A DNA stretch of 64,000 nucleotides from Humulus lupulus (Eukaryota; Streptophyta; Magnoliopsida; Rosales; Cannabaceae). Both the position numbers and the translations under genes were made by a program. Within the stretch, counting starts at the first letter, position 1. Each line of letters starts with the position of its first letter. The notes beneath the pieces are model-generated. The model was not told where the DNA came from and did not search any database. It saw nothing but the letters and a program-made list of their open reading frames with translations. Below, in pieces: positions 1 through 11,242 of the stretch. The DNA is taken from contig NC_084794.1 of NCBI RefSeq assembly GCF_963169125.1, positions 156,684,858 to 156,748,857 of the forward strand, written 5' to 3'.

Positions 1-210
1 ACACATGTGCGAAAATATGAGGACTTGAAATTGCAGAAAAATTTATCCTATGAAGAACGATCGGTTCACATTTCAGATCAGAAGAACAAGGTTCTATGGA
101 ATAAGACAATTCCGCTAGTTAAAGTGTTGTGGAGGAATAACAGGGTTGAGGAAGCGACCTGGGAACTTGAGTTGGTGATGCAAGATCAGTATCCTGAGTT
201 ATTCAGGTAA
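1..210 (+). pseudogene. T1 integrase C-terminal tail (3' end of Gypsy pol)
   Basis: Open at the left edge, this is the last 69 codons of a Ty3/Gypsy polyprotein ending at TAA 208-210. The peptide runs from THVRKYEDL to DQYPELFR and closely matches the C-termini of elements C (ends 56392) and B (ends 48242, minus). It holds the conserved segment TIPLVKVLWRN followed by VEEATWELE, the degenerate chromodomain-like tail of Tekay/Del chromovirus integrases, a region thought to guide integration. A purine tract and an LTR follow directly, so this is the 3' end of element T1. No internal stop occurs in the visible part. Confidence 0.9.
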
Positions 211-233
211 ATTTCACTGATGAAATTCTCAGT

Positions 234-246
234 AGGAGGGGATAGT
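234..246 (+). other. T1 polypurine tract
   Basis: AGGAGGGGATAGT lies immediately before the TGTAACG start of the 3' LTR. The same tract occurs before the 3' LTRs of C, B and D. It would prime plus-strand DNA synthesis. Confidence 0.85.
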
Positions 247-2636
247 TGTAACGACCCAAAAATCACTAATAAGGCTTAAGGGCCTTGATTGGCATGCCTG
301 GAGGGCATAATTGGTTTATGTGTGAATTAAATAATTTAATGCATGATTCCTTGATTAGCATGCTTATATGATTATATGGATATATGAAATGCATGTCTAA
401 GAGTATTAGGATGCATGTAGGCCCTGTTTAGCATAAAGGGGGTATATTTGTAATTTTAGCCTGTTGACGACATAAATGTGATTATATGTTATAATTGTGA
501 AGAGCACATTATTATGTGGATATATTTCCAGCATGCGGCTTGAGGTAATCCTAGGGTGCCCGTTAGCAGGAAAGTCACAACGGGACCCAATACTTGACTC
601 GGGGCGAGTCAAGGGGGTATTTTGGGTATTAGACAGTTATTTGGGTTATTGGGTTATGGAAGTAAATAATTAGAGATATATTTGAGGTTAGGAAGCTTAG
701 GAGGGAATACTGGGGAAATTTACCATTTTTCCCTCAGGGACGGTTTTAGTACCTCGAGCTTTGGGATTAACTTATGTAAGACAAAAGCAAACAAGGAAAT
801 AGCTAGAAACATCTAAATCGACCCTTCCTTCCTCTATCTCTTTCTCTCTCAAGGATGCTACTAAAACAAAAGGGGAATTTGGCTGGAAACTCAGAGATTT
901 GAGTTGGAACCCTGGAGTTTAGCTCAGTTTTAGCTAAGGAATTCAATGAGGAGTCGAGGTAAGACTTGAATCACATTCTTGGTCATTTAATTATGTAACT
1001 TTGGGCTAGGTTCTAAGTGTTTTTCGGTTCTTGACTTTGAAGATTAAATTGAGGCTAAGGATTTGGGAATAACTCAGTAACTAATTGGTGGATTGGCTCT
1101 TCAATAAAGGTAAGCTTTAATTTAAAGTTTAGCATCTGAATTGTGGAATTTTTGGCTATGTTTAAGGGGTTTATGAGCTTATGGGTTTAAAGGATTAAAG
1201 TGAGATTTTGATGAGTTTCTAAGCTAGGTTTTTGTTGGGTTATGCTGCTGGAAACATGTTGGGGTGTTTATGATAGTTGAATTGTATCATTAGGATGGTT
1301 TTGGGTTGATTTGAATGAGGATTGATTGTTAAAATTGTTGAGTTTTCTCGATTCAAAGTAGTCATGCCGCGACTCAGTTCTTAGTGTGCTGGGGCCCTCT
1401 GGCGCAGATGGGAGCTGAGGAAGAGGGGCAGGCTGCGGCATGGGGAGTGTTCGGCTATGGCCCGTGTTTGTTATTTGGTGAGGCTGGGCCTCTGGATAGG
1501 TGCAGGCCTTGGCATAGAGAGCTTGGGTTGCGGCTCTTAAGGGCATTTTTGGCCTTATGGAGGTTTTAGGCGCAGGAACCTAACCTAGGGTGCTCGGGAT
1601 TGATTCCACTACCGTGTTTTGTGGAATTCGATGTTTTGGAGGCTAGAACTTGGTCCAGAAACCTTTATACATTTATTATTAATGGAATCCCTTATCTTGG
1701 TTGTGACTAGGTGTAAGCTAGGGCTCGGGAAATGGATCGTGCTCAGGGGTCGTCTTTCGTAATCAGAACACTTTGAATTAACGGTAAGAAAAATGCACCC
1801 GGTTGGGAGTTTATAATAGGACTAAGGGATCCCTATTCTTGTATGCATTATGTAATATGGTATTATGCCATGTGAATGTCAAAAACAAATGGCCTATGAG
1901 AGTCAGAGTTTATGTTGGCACACAGGGCACGGCTCAGCCACTGGTAGCTGAGGACAGCTTAATATTCACTAAGCTCAGTTTAAGCGGACCGGAGTCAGTG
2001 GCGTAAACAGAGTGTGTGACCTAAGGCGTCGACCCTGGTTGTTATATGATTTTGCTGTCTTTGTTAATTGACAAATATAATATGCTGAATATCTAAGTAT
2101 TAGTTTGTGGATTTGCTAGTTATGCTTACTGATTTTGTGAATGTCATGGTTTGTTGATTATATGATAATGCTTAAAGGTTATTTGGTTATTGTTATTGTT
2201 TGTGCTATGATGTTATGGTTTTCTTGCTTGCCTTGGCTCACGGGTGTTATGTGGTGCAGGTAACGGCAAGGGTAATCTTGATCAGCCCTGATTTAGAGAG
2301 CTTTAGAGGCGGAATGTACATGATTAGCTGCTCGGCCACCACTATTGAGGAAGGGACGGGAACATGAGGACCTTAAATGTCTGTTTTGTCCTTAGAGTGG
2401 CCAAATTATGTATATACTCTGGAAAATTTTGTAAATTGTCTATCAAATGTTATTTCTTTTGGGATCCCATGTACAAAACGTTTATTTATATAGAATGTTT
2501 TTTTTATGACCAAAACCTTTTAACCCTAGTTCACTAATGGTCTTAGCAACACGTTTTCAACTAATTGACTTAGTTAGCAAGTCTTGCACCTTTATAAATT
2601 CACAGTGTAACAGTCTTGGCTACCCAGGGCGTTACA
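247..2636 (+). repeat. T1 3' LTR (Tekay-like, 2390 bp)
   Basis: The LTR begins TGTAACGACCC after the purine tract and ends GGGCGTTACA. Its 5' LTR lies outside the window; CAGGG follows on the right as the expected target duplication. It shares an ordered set of modules with the other Tekay-like LTRs here: a decayed paired-palindrome array (1367-1533), a GGTAAGAAAA box near 1783, a CAGCCACTGGTAGCTGAG segment near 1932, a GGCTCACGGGTG box near 2237 followed by GTGCAGGTAA, and GGGATCCCATGTA near 2460. Short reading frames inside it have no protein similarity and look fortuitous. Confidence 0.88.
1367..1533. repeat. Paired-palindrome array, T1 LTR (decayed CCGCGG)
   Basis: Six six-base sites align with the CCGCGG sites of element C: 1367 (CCGCGA), 1389, 1433 (CTGCGG), 1455 (CTATGG), 1507 (CCTTGG) and 1528 (TTGCGG). 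Their spacings are 22, 44, 22, 52 and 21 bp, against 22, 45, 22, 52 and 21 in C. Most differences are C-to-T or G-to-A. Confidence 0.75.
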
Positions 2637-4069
2637 CAGGGTAGGCGATATGTCGCCCTTGGTGCATTATTTTTGAAAGGTTGGGATTTTAATTTTAAAA
2701 AATAGCCTTAACCACTTAGACCTTCCTTTGAACAATTTTGACCAGTTCTTGGCGTCTGTTGAATGAAAATTCAAATCATTTTCATTTTAAATTCATTTAT
2801 TTTTTCAAATTAAAAGGGTTTAGTTTCACACCTTGAACTCTATAAATAAGACCTAGTACTCAGTCATTTTCTTCATTCTTCAAGTATTCTTCAGAGCTTC
2901 CAAGTTGCTAAGGTTACTATAGAGAGAAACACTTGGGTTTTGGGTTAAAAAGTTGTTCCAATCTATGTTTTTCTAAGCACTTGGGAAGTGAGATGTGGAG
3001 TTACTTCGGTATTGAGGTATGATCAAGTCATAAGATCATTCAAGGTATTCTTATCCTTAAATTCAGTTCTTCATGGTTCTTTAGTTTTCTTTTATCTTCT
3101 TTTAGATCCTAACTCTTGTTTATGATTATTCATTAGGTGTTTAAGTTTTCTGAAACTTAAGGTTCTTTTCGCTAAGTTTCTTCTGGGATTGTTTAGTTTT
3201 TTTTTTCATCTCTTTTCTTTAGAAGCTCACCATACTTACTGTTGGTTTTAGGAGTATTCCAAATCCAATTCTTGTTCCCAAATATCCTGGTTTTTGGTAA
3301 GGAAAATAGGTTAGATTATTTGTGTTTATATGTTTATGTTATGATATGTTTTATGCTATAATATGTATATGTATAAACATGTAGCATGCCCCAAGAATTT
3401 TTATCATTTTCATGGTTTAGAGTTATGATTTACCTTACCTCGATTAGTAGACAGAGGACCTAGATGGGTTATCATCTACTATAGTGTGATCTAACCTACC
3501 TCGATTAGTAGACAGAGGACCTAGATGGTTTTATCACATACCATGTTAATGAGTTAATGGACATTAATATTGTAGTCCTATATGATATACGTTTTTATAG
3601 TCATATGTTTTATAATATATGTTTATGTTATAGTCTTATGTTTATGATGTGTGTTGTTAGTAGATTTTCCTTGCTGGGCATTAGGCTCATTCTTTTATTT
3701 TTAGCCTGATGCAGGAAAATGAATATGGAAGGCAGAAAAGATTCGTGGCAGCTTGGCATGTGTGTTGAGGATGAATGGATTGAATGGACCGCGTAAAGAT
3801 CGAGGATGACGTTGTTTAAAGTCTTTTAAATTATGTTTTGATGTATTTCCGCAGTTAGTATTTAAATAATTAAAGTTTATGTCTTATGTTTTATAACAAT
3901 GGGATCCCATACCATATCATATTTTATATTTTGACCTTATTTTGTATTTGGTACAATATTTTGGGTTTTAAATAAAGTTATGTTATTTCTTATATATGTA
4001 TTCAAATTAGTAGCAATATCATAGTAGTTTTTAATGGTCCGAAGTCTTAGAAATAGTCGGGTCATTACA
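2637..4069 (+). repeat. X-family LTR, 3' part (interrupted by T1)
   Basis: From the T1 boundary to a GTCATTACA end this matches the 3' two-thirds of the solo X LTRs at 17956-20000 and 37866-39911. Landmarks are one palindrome GCGATATGTCGC at 2644-2655, a TATA box CTATAAATAAG near 2840, a 61-bp direct duplication holding CTCGATTAGTAGAC (near 3439 and 3500) and a TTGCTGGGCATTAGGCTCA segment near 3670. The rest of the LTR should lie to the left of T1, outside the window. It is itself inserted in the 3' LTR of Cop1. Confidence 0.82.
2838..2850 (+). promoter_or_regulatory. TATA box of X LTR (partial copy)
   Basis: CTCTATAAATAAG is a good plant TATA box. It is conserved as CTCTATAAATAGG in the copies at 38676 (plus) and 19245 (minus). 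Confidence 0.6.
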
Positions 4070-5048
4070 CATGGACCTATAGTACGAAGCTCCAATAAAC
4101 CAGATTATTAATTAAACTCTTTAATCTAATAATATTATTTATTAATTCCATGATTACACCACTATAAATATGAAATTGCACTCTAAGTATTTATAGAGTT
4201 TTCTCTAATAGTCCATTGATATAATCAAATATATGTAGTTCTGTCCTCCATTATTGGTTCGTTAATTAGAGATGGTAAAAATTATTGTTTTACCCTTCTA
4301 ACTACCTCTTGATCCTTAAGAACCATTAATTCACTAGCGAATAATTAATCTATAATCTAATTATAGATTTGGGCTCAATAACTATTCAGTTCCAGAAACA
4401 ACCCTGAATAGAACAAATATTCGATCTCTTAGGAAAGCATGGATTCCAATATTGTAATTCATGGTCCCATGCATCCATGATATTTAATCTTAAAAAAAAA
4501 GTCCGTAACTTCATTATTTTAAGAGACATTAACGAGTAAATCAAAAGATCCAATAAACTTAAACAGGAGTTCATGAATACTCAGGATTTAGAATGATATA
4601 CAAATGATCATTTATTATGACAAGAATTAAATCTTTGCATCAAACAACAAGTTTATAAAGATAATTAATTCTCATCGGCCCTGCCATATATAACTCTATT
4701 ATATACAATACCTTTACTAAGATGTCTATCCACATCAGTAATCCGAATCTAGATTACTTGCATCTCGTATGCTTAGCAAATTGCACTAGTAACCATTCAT
4801 TAAAGATGCTCTACTTTAATATGTTACTAACTATTTTATTCATTATATATGATCTTGATTCTCTCGTACTAATACAAGATTATATTCTCATGAATGAATA
4901 TGATATTTTCTTGATATTATTATATAATTAATTCAAATAATAATTATAACATTCAAATATAATAAAACTGTACTGTTATTTAAAACCAATAAAATTTATT
5001 TTAAACTAATAAATTTATTTACATGCTCTTAGGGCATTAATTCTAACA
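4070..5048 (-). repeat. Cop1 3' LTR (partial)
   Basis: On the minus strand it starts TGTTAGAATTAATG at 5048, directly after the purine tract, and aligns with 25715-26501 plus 28799-28985 of the 5' LTR. It is interrupted at 4069 by an X LTR. Near 4850 it keeps the uninterrupted sequence into which F inserted in the other LTR, so it serves as the empty-site reference for F. Confidence 0.85.
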
Positions 5049-5066
5049 ATCTCCCACTTGCCCTCA
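5049..5066 (-). other. Cop1 polypurine tract
   Basis: Read on the minus strand, GGGCAAGTGGGAGAT precedes the TGTTAGAATT start of the 3' LTR. A purine-rich stretch here is typical of Copia elements. Confidence 0.75.
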
Positions 5067-5086
5067 AAGCAAGTGAGGCATTTTCC

Positions 5087-5756
5087 TTAATCCCATATTG
5101 CGCACGTGACCCATGAACGACTTTGCAGGAAGTGTCTTGATGGGTCAGCCAGGTTCTGTTCCGACGCTATCTTCATAACAGTCACATCACCTCGGTGTAT
5201 AATCTCTCTTACCAGATAGTATTTCCTTTCTATATGCTTCCCTCTCTTGTGGCTTCTAGGTTCTTTGGAATTAGCTATTGCTCCAGTATTGTCATAGTAC
5301 AGGATTAGTGGCTTATCCATATCTAAAATAACTTCCATATCAGTGTAGAACTTCCTCAACCAAAATGCTTCCTTAGCTGGTTCACAAGCTGCTATGTATA
5401 CGGCTTCCATGGTTGAATCAATTATGTTGGATTGCTTAATGCTTCTCCAGACCACAACTCCTCCACCAAGAGTGAACACTAACCCAGATGTCAATTTTTC
5501 GACTGTCTTTTTCTGATTGGAAATCATAATCAATATATCCAGTAAGGTGTAGCTCACCCCCTGTACCACCATATAGTCTCTCGTTCTCCTAAGATACTTA
5601 GAATGTGCTTTACTGCAATTCAGTGTTCAAAACCAAGATTTGATTGATAACGACTTACAATCCTAACTGCATAACATATGTCGAGCCTAGTACACAACAT
5701 AGAATACATCAGACTCCCAACTACTGAAGCATAGGGATACTTTCTCATATCCTCTT
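5087..5756 (-). pseudogene. Cop1 pol 3' end: RT thumb and RNase H
   Basis: The minus-strand reading continues the Copia polyprotein after insertion D. From 5756 it encodes RKYPYASVVGSLMYSM and CTRLDICYAV, then after a frameshift near 5580 an open stretch to 5087. That stretch holds VVWRSIKQSN, STMEAVYIAACEPAKEA, YYDNTGAIANSKEP and KHIERKYYLVREI, which are Copia RNase H motifs with the catalytic acidic residues of STMEA and DNTGA visible. The C-terminus departs from the usual Copia ending because of a late frameshift. Insertion D splits this from 17372-17955; the shared CTCTT joins the two halves without loss. Not functional. Confidence 0.88.
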
Positions 5757-8014
5757 TGTAATGCCCTACTTCCTTAGAGCCGTTACCAAGTGAGTTTTAA
5801 GACAATACAGTGTGCAATTAACTCGCTAACCGAGGTTTTGAAACGAAAGTGTGACTAATAAAAAGTTAAGGCTATAATCTTTGAAAATGCGTTGACTCAA
5901 TAAAACTTCTAGTATTAAACAATTGGGATCCCAAAATAGGGTTTGAAAATTATTTACATCATGAAATAAGTTTACAGTTGATCAGTACTAAAAATCATAG
6001 ATTATTACATCCATTTTCGAATAAAACCCCAACCAAAGCAGTCGGGCAGGCCAAACATGTACGCGTCGCTTCACGCTCTCCGCACTCAAGGTTGGTTGAC
6101 TCAGTCTTTGCCCTACCTGCAACACGGAGCACCCGTGAGCCGAAGCCCAGCAAGAAAACTCATGCAGAACATAACATATGCAAATATATATAGTTAATCA
6201 TATCAGATAGCCCACAGATAAACAAGTCAACCATTAGACTAAGCAAACACGGCCATGCCGCCCCAGAGCCTTACCGAAGCCTGGGGTATCGGTTCTCACC
6301 GTAAGGATAACACATGTATCCACCGGGCCCCGCCCTGGCTATAACATCCCATGTGCTAGGTGTTACTTCCGGCCCCGCTGCCGTACCCGGCCTACGCCGC
6401 TCTCGGCCCTTGCCGTTCATTCCATTATAATCACACATATAATATAACACAACAACATGCAATCAAATATTAATTCATTTAAGTCTGCATCCTAACATGT
6501 GATGCAATATAGGGTCGTGCCCTGCAATCATCTCATCATGCAACATGCAACATAGGGCCGAGCCCCGCAATCATACTATGGGCCCATGCCCTATCCTACG
6601 GGTGTTATAGTTTTCTTACCTGTATTCCGAGCCTCCTGATGCACTAAAGCCGCGAGCACGGTCCACTAGCACGAGCCTCACCAACAACCTAGTCACAACA
6701 CACAAGAAACATCCCTCAATACTAATCAACCCAAAACCACTTCCCGGGACCAATCCCGCACTCTCGGGACATCTAAAACCTTAAAACAACACCACGGAGA
6801 CATCCCCCGAACCCCCGGAGCAAAGGCCTAAAATTGCCAACAATGTCATCCTGAAATTGTCCTTGTGCCGCGGCACCCATCAGTCAGGGGCTCCCTCGCC
6901 GCGACATGAAAAACCTGTGCCGCGGCACGCCTTCGCAGACCCAGAAATTCTGGGTTTTCTCTTGCGTTTTCTTCGAGCTAAAACCTTCCCAAATCATACC
7001 AAACCAATACCCAAACCTCAAAATCAATTTCAAACTTCAAATAGGCCATCTAACAACCCATAAACATCATCAAAGACATCCAAACACACAATCAAATCCC
7101 CAAAATCCACATCCTTGATTTCAATTTCAGAAAAATAAAAACTCAAAGTTCAAACTTTAAACCATGCTCAAATTTCTTAACCCATAACATAATCAAGCCT
7201 TAAATGTGTACAAAATTCCTTACCTCATATGGAGAATCCATCCCTAAGCTTCCTTCATCTCCTAGGTCTCCAATTCAGCTCCTCCACTCATCTTCTTCTT
7301 CTTCATGCCCTAGCTTTTCCCTCTCTTTTCTCTTATCTTCAAACTCTATCAAGACCAAAATGACTAAGTCCCCAAACCGTGTACCCCATATAACCCAGCT
7401 GCCATTTATCTAATTCCCAACCAAATGACCATTTTGCCCCTCCTTGTCTAACCTTTCCTACCTAAACCTCAAGGGCACTTAAGTCCTTTCATTTCTATTT
7501 CATATCTACCATTTTCTTTCTAAAACTTGTTACTCTCAGCAGTAACAAATGGTTACCTAGGTTACTAAATCTCCAATAACCATTACCCGCTAAATCTCAA
7601 CTTAACCATAAAATTCCCGAGGTACCCCTAGGCTCCTCCCGAGCCGGGTATAGAAATCCCGTTGCGACTCTTGAGTTAACTAGCTCTCTAGGACCATCTC
7701 GGCACGTGCATGACAATAATAACACCACACTCGCGTGGTACAAATCACGGATTACAATTATCACATATATGCCCTCAGCGGGCTAAAATTACCAATTTAC
7801 CCCTATCATGCAAACGGGGTCCACATGCATAATTATTTCACCTACCATGCATACTAACCACGTAGTCATGCATCTCAATGTTTAATTAGTCATATAACAT
7901 GCTTTAAATCATAACCATGCAATAAACTCATAAAATCACACATAAATTCCATTATGCCCTCCAGGCACACTAATCAAGGCCCTTGAGCCTTAATAGCGAT
8001 TTTGGGTCGTTACA
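5757..8014 (-). repeat. D 3' LTR
   Basis: It runs from TGTAATGCCC (plus-strand left end) to GGGTCGTTACA, so on the minus strand it starts TGTAACGACCC. It carries the Tekay-like modules reversed: GGCTCACGGGTG near 6130, GGTAAGAAAACTATA near 6610-6632 and a CCGCGG array at 6868-6925. Confidence 0.92.
6868..6925. repeat. Paired-palindrome array, D 3' LTR
   Basis: CCGCGG at 6868, CCGCGA at 6899 and CCGCGG at 6920, spaced 31 and 21 bp. Each intact site sits in a longer GTGCCGCGGCAC palindrome. The other LTR of D keeps the middle site intact but has lost the first. Confidence 0.8.
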
Positions 8015-8030
8015 ACTATCCCCTCCTCAT
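8015..8030 (-). other. D polypurine tract
   Basis: Read on the minus strand, ATGAGGAGGGGATAGT runs into TGTAACGACCC. This is the same tract as in C, B and T1. Confidence 0.8.
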
Positions 8031-8681
8031 AAAAATTTCGTCCTCGAAATTTATCCAAACACATCAGTTAGCAAACCCGCAACTCTGACCCTGAATCCCA
8101 AGGTCCACCGCCTTTACTTTACTTTTCAATGACCCTCTCACAAGAGTAACAATCTTGCCCCTCAAGATTTTGTCTAATAGCCATGCTCTCGATAGCTCCT
8201 TGTTTACCCCGCAACCCTGCTGAAGCCTCAGGGTCTGCCTAAATTACAATGGCCAATTCATTGTCTTATTCCTGATTCCAGAGATACTCAAAAGTCATCA
8301 CCTCTACCAGGTGGGATCAACTTGTAGGCCCCGCTGGACTAACCCGTAGTACAACTTCAGAATTTTATGTTGAATCAAGAGTCAGAACTCTCCCTTCTTT
8401 CTCTGAATACCTTACAGATCCTCGTCTGTGATTACGCAGAGATGCAACTCTTTCCTTCTGGAGCTTTATTTCCTCGTAATTTAACAATTTACCAGCTCTT
8501 ATGCTTTCAAATAGGCAGACACTCCTGCCTTAAGAGTTCTAACAACCTTTTTGACATTTTCTCTTAACCAATGCCAAATCGTAGTATTCACTATCCTTCG
8601 CCTCTTACCATGTCCTATGTCGTGTTACTTTAACAAGACGCCAGCATTTGCCACCATGGCCAACTCAATAGGGATTACACT
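8031..8681 (-). other. D internal region, 3' part, non-coding
   Basis: The first bases keep the TTTCGAGGACGAAATT stretch that follows the stop codon in C, but no integrase tail can be read upstream of it. Stops are frequent in all frames. I see no gene. Confidence 0.6.
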
Positions 8682-9242
8682 TGTAACGACCCAAATTTCC
8701 TAATAAGGTTTAGGACCTTGATTAGGAGGCCGGGAGGGCCATAATTGGTTTACTGTACTATTATGTGATTATATGCATGATTGTGTGGGTCATATTATTA
8801 TATGATGATAAAGGCATGCATGGGACTATATACTCTGCTGTGAGGGTATTTTTGTAATTTGGCTCATTGAGAGCGTAATTGCATACTTGTGTATATTTTG
8901 GTAAGCTAATGTTGAGACCACATTATTATGTGGATATATTTGTGATCTGTGACTCGAGATGATCCTAGTGAGCAGATTAGCGGAAAAGTCATGGTGGGGA
9001 TTTATACCCGGCTCGGGGTGAGCCTAGGGGTATAAATGGGAACTTAGTGAGCATATTGGAGTCTATTATTTTTAACATTGAGAGTTATAATTGGAGATTA
9101 GTTAGGTATCGGGAATTAAGCGGGAAATGTTAGAGACACTCGAGGAGTTAGCGGGAATTGGGTAAAATGACTAAAATGCCCCTAAGTGGATTAAAGGGTT
9201 TGGGCTTAATAGGGAAAGCATTAAGGTCATTTGGCTTGCAAG

Positions 9243-9254
9243 GGATATATATGC
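9243..9254 (+). promoter_or_regulatory. TATA-like box in E
   Basis: GGATATATATGC lies about 680 bp upstream of the palindrome array. B has a TATA box at the same relative distance. Confidence 0.45.
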
Positions 9255-9923
9255 TGAGGCTTTATGTTAGTGGGAATTGTAGAAAGTAACAGAAGTCAGG
9301 AAGAAAGGAAATAAGGAAAAGAAAGAAAAGAGAAAAGGAAGGGGAAATAGAGTTGTACTCTCTAAGTCGGTTTATGTTTTCTTCACCAATTTCTTGAGGG
9401 TTTCTGGAGTAAAACTCAGAGGAAAGTTAGTCCAATTAAGCCACAAGGTTACTGAGCAAAGATTGAGGATTTGGCAAGGGTTTATCAAGATTAGGCCATC
9501 ACTTGAGGTAAGGTTCTGTAATCTCTTCAGTTGCTGGTTTGGTTTTTGTTTCTGGTTTTTGAGCTATGGTGCTAAGTTGAATTGGATGGAACTTTAGGGA
9601 ATTCAGGCTTAAGAATGAGGAGAAGCAAGCCAAGAAGGTTTAGAGACAGCTTGTGGTCGAAATTCTATCAAAGGTATAAAGCCTAAACTCTAACTTTGTT
9701 GTTCAACTGGATTTGATTGAGTTTTGGAGCTTAGGAGTGGCTATGGTGAATTCTGAGTTTGTGGATGCATGTGCTTGATTTCTAGATGTTTGGGGTGCTT
9801 GGGATGAGTGGAATATGGTCATGAGGTTGTTTTTGAGATTGGGAAGGAGTTGGAAGAGTTTTGGTTCGAGTTGGTTCGAGAAAATCGCTGAGGAGGAAAA
9901 TTGGTGTAAGTCTGTCTGTGACT

Positions 9924-10032
9924 AGCGCTACAGCGCTAGCCTTTGGGCGCTGTAGCGCTAGGCCAAGTTTGCTGTGGGATTTTGGCTTCTGTTTGTAGCG
10001 CTGTAGTGCCCTCCCATGAGCGCTGTAGCACT
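9924..10032. repeat. Paired-palindrome array, E (AGCGCT type)
   Basis: Four 14-bp units of the form AGCGCTGTAGCGCT start at 9924, 9946, 9997 and 10019, spaced 22, 51 and 22 bp. The first two form a longer inverted repeat of about 15 bp per arm. Confidence 0.9.
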
Positions 10033-11242
10033 ACCCTTCTTCTTGAAGTGGATTTTAGGGTTGTTTGCAAGGGTTTTTGACCTAAGGTTTGGGGTTTGGT
10101 TCCACCACCTTGTTTGGTGGAACTAGGACTTCCCGGGGGCTCGGGATTGGCCCCGGGGCTAGGTTTTGAACTTGGGGATTTTTAGTGACTTTGGCCATGA
10201 TTGTGATTAGGTAAGCGCTAAGGCTCGAGGGGGATCGTGCTCAAGGAGTCAAGTGATCAAAGCTAGTGAATTAAAAGGTAAGAAAGCTGCACCTGATTAT
10301 GTGGTTAGGTTGGGACTAAGTGTTCCCTATGCTTGTATGCACTGTTATGTGAATGTGATTAACTATGTGAACACGATGGGTCTAAGAGCTCCCGACATTT
10401 GTATATCATGTCATGGGATGGTATTATTATACCATGGGACATGCGATAACTGACCTAAGAGTGTCGGAATCAATATTTGCGCACAGGGCGCGGCTCAGCC
10501 ACTGGTAGCTGAGGCAGCTTATTTGTCACTGAGCTCGGTTTAGCTGCCCGGAGTCAGTGAGTATTACACTGGGGGCAGCCCAAGAGAGCCGAAGACAGTG
10601 TGTTAAATAGAGGGTGCGACTAAGGGCGCTAACCCTGAATAATACTTGATGGATTATGATTGTGAATATTGTGTTATGAATATGATTTGCTGGTTGTTTG
10701 GATGACAAACTGTTAATATGTTGTGTGTTATCACTGATTGGATAAATGTTACGAAATGCTGACGTCCTGGTTGTGCATTGTGAAATATTTGATAAATGAT
10801 GTTGATCTTGCTATGTTATCATGCTTTCTTGCTGGGCCTCGGCTCACGGGTGCTACGTGGTGCAGGTAAAGGCAAGGGTAGGCTGAGTCAACCATGAGTT
10901 GGAGAGCTCTGGGGGCGAGGTGTACATTATCAGCTGCTCAGCCGTCACGGTCGAGGAATTGTACAGGAACGGAAACCTAAAATGTATATTTTGCCATTAG
11001 AATGGCTAGAATTACTTGTAACTCATGGCATTTGTTGTAACTAAGATGTCTAAACCCTGTTTTGCGTTTCCATGAATTAAACTGTCATTTTTAATGAAAA
11101 TAGCCTGTTGTGACCAAAATCTTTTATTCCTAATCTGTTGATGACACTAGATCCACTTTGTTTAAATGACTTGATTAGCAGGTCTTGCATTATTTTAAAC
11201 ACACAGTGTAACGGTCTTGGTTATCCAGGGCGTTACAACACT

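Larger units (their letters stand above)
8682..11237 (+). repeat. E: solo LTR (Tekay-like, 2556 bp)
   Basis: It starts TGTAACGACCC, ends GGGCGTTACA and is flanked by perfect ACACT duplications (8677-8681 and 11238-11242) with no internal region, so it is a solo LTR left by LTR-LTR recombination. The modules are in the usual order: a TATA-like GGATATATATGC at 9243-9254, the palindrome array at 9924-10032, GGTAAGAAAGCTGCACC near 10277 and GGCTCACGGGTG near 10850. The array uses AGCGCT, not CCGCGG, so E is a different family from D and C. Confidence 0.93.

Noticed and set aside
1268..1569. Overlapping 92- and 61-codon frames in T1 LTR
   Set aside because: They overlap on opposite strands across the GC-rich palindrome array of an LTR and have no domain; fortuitous.
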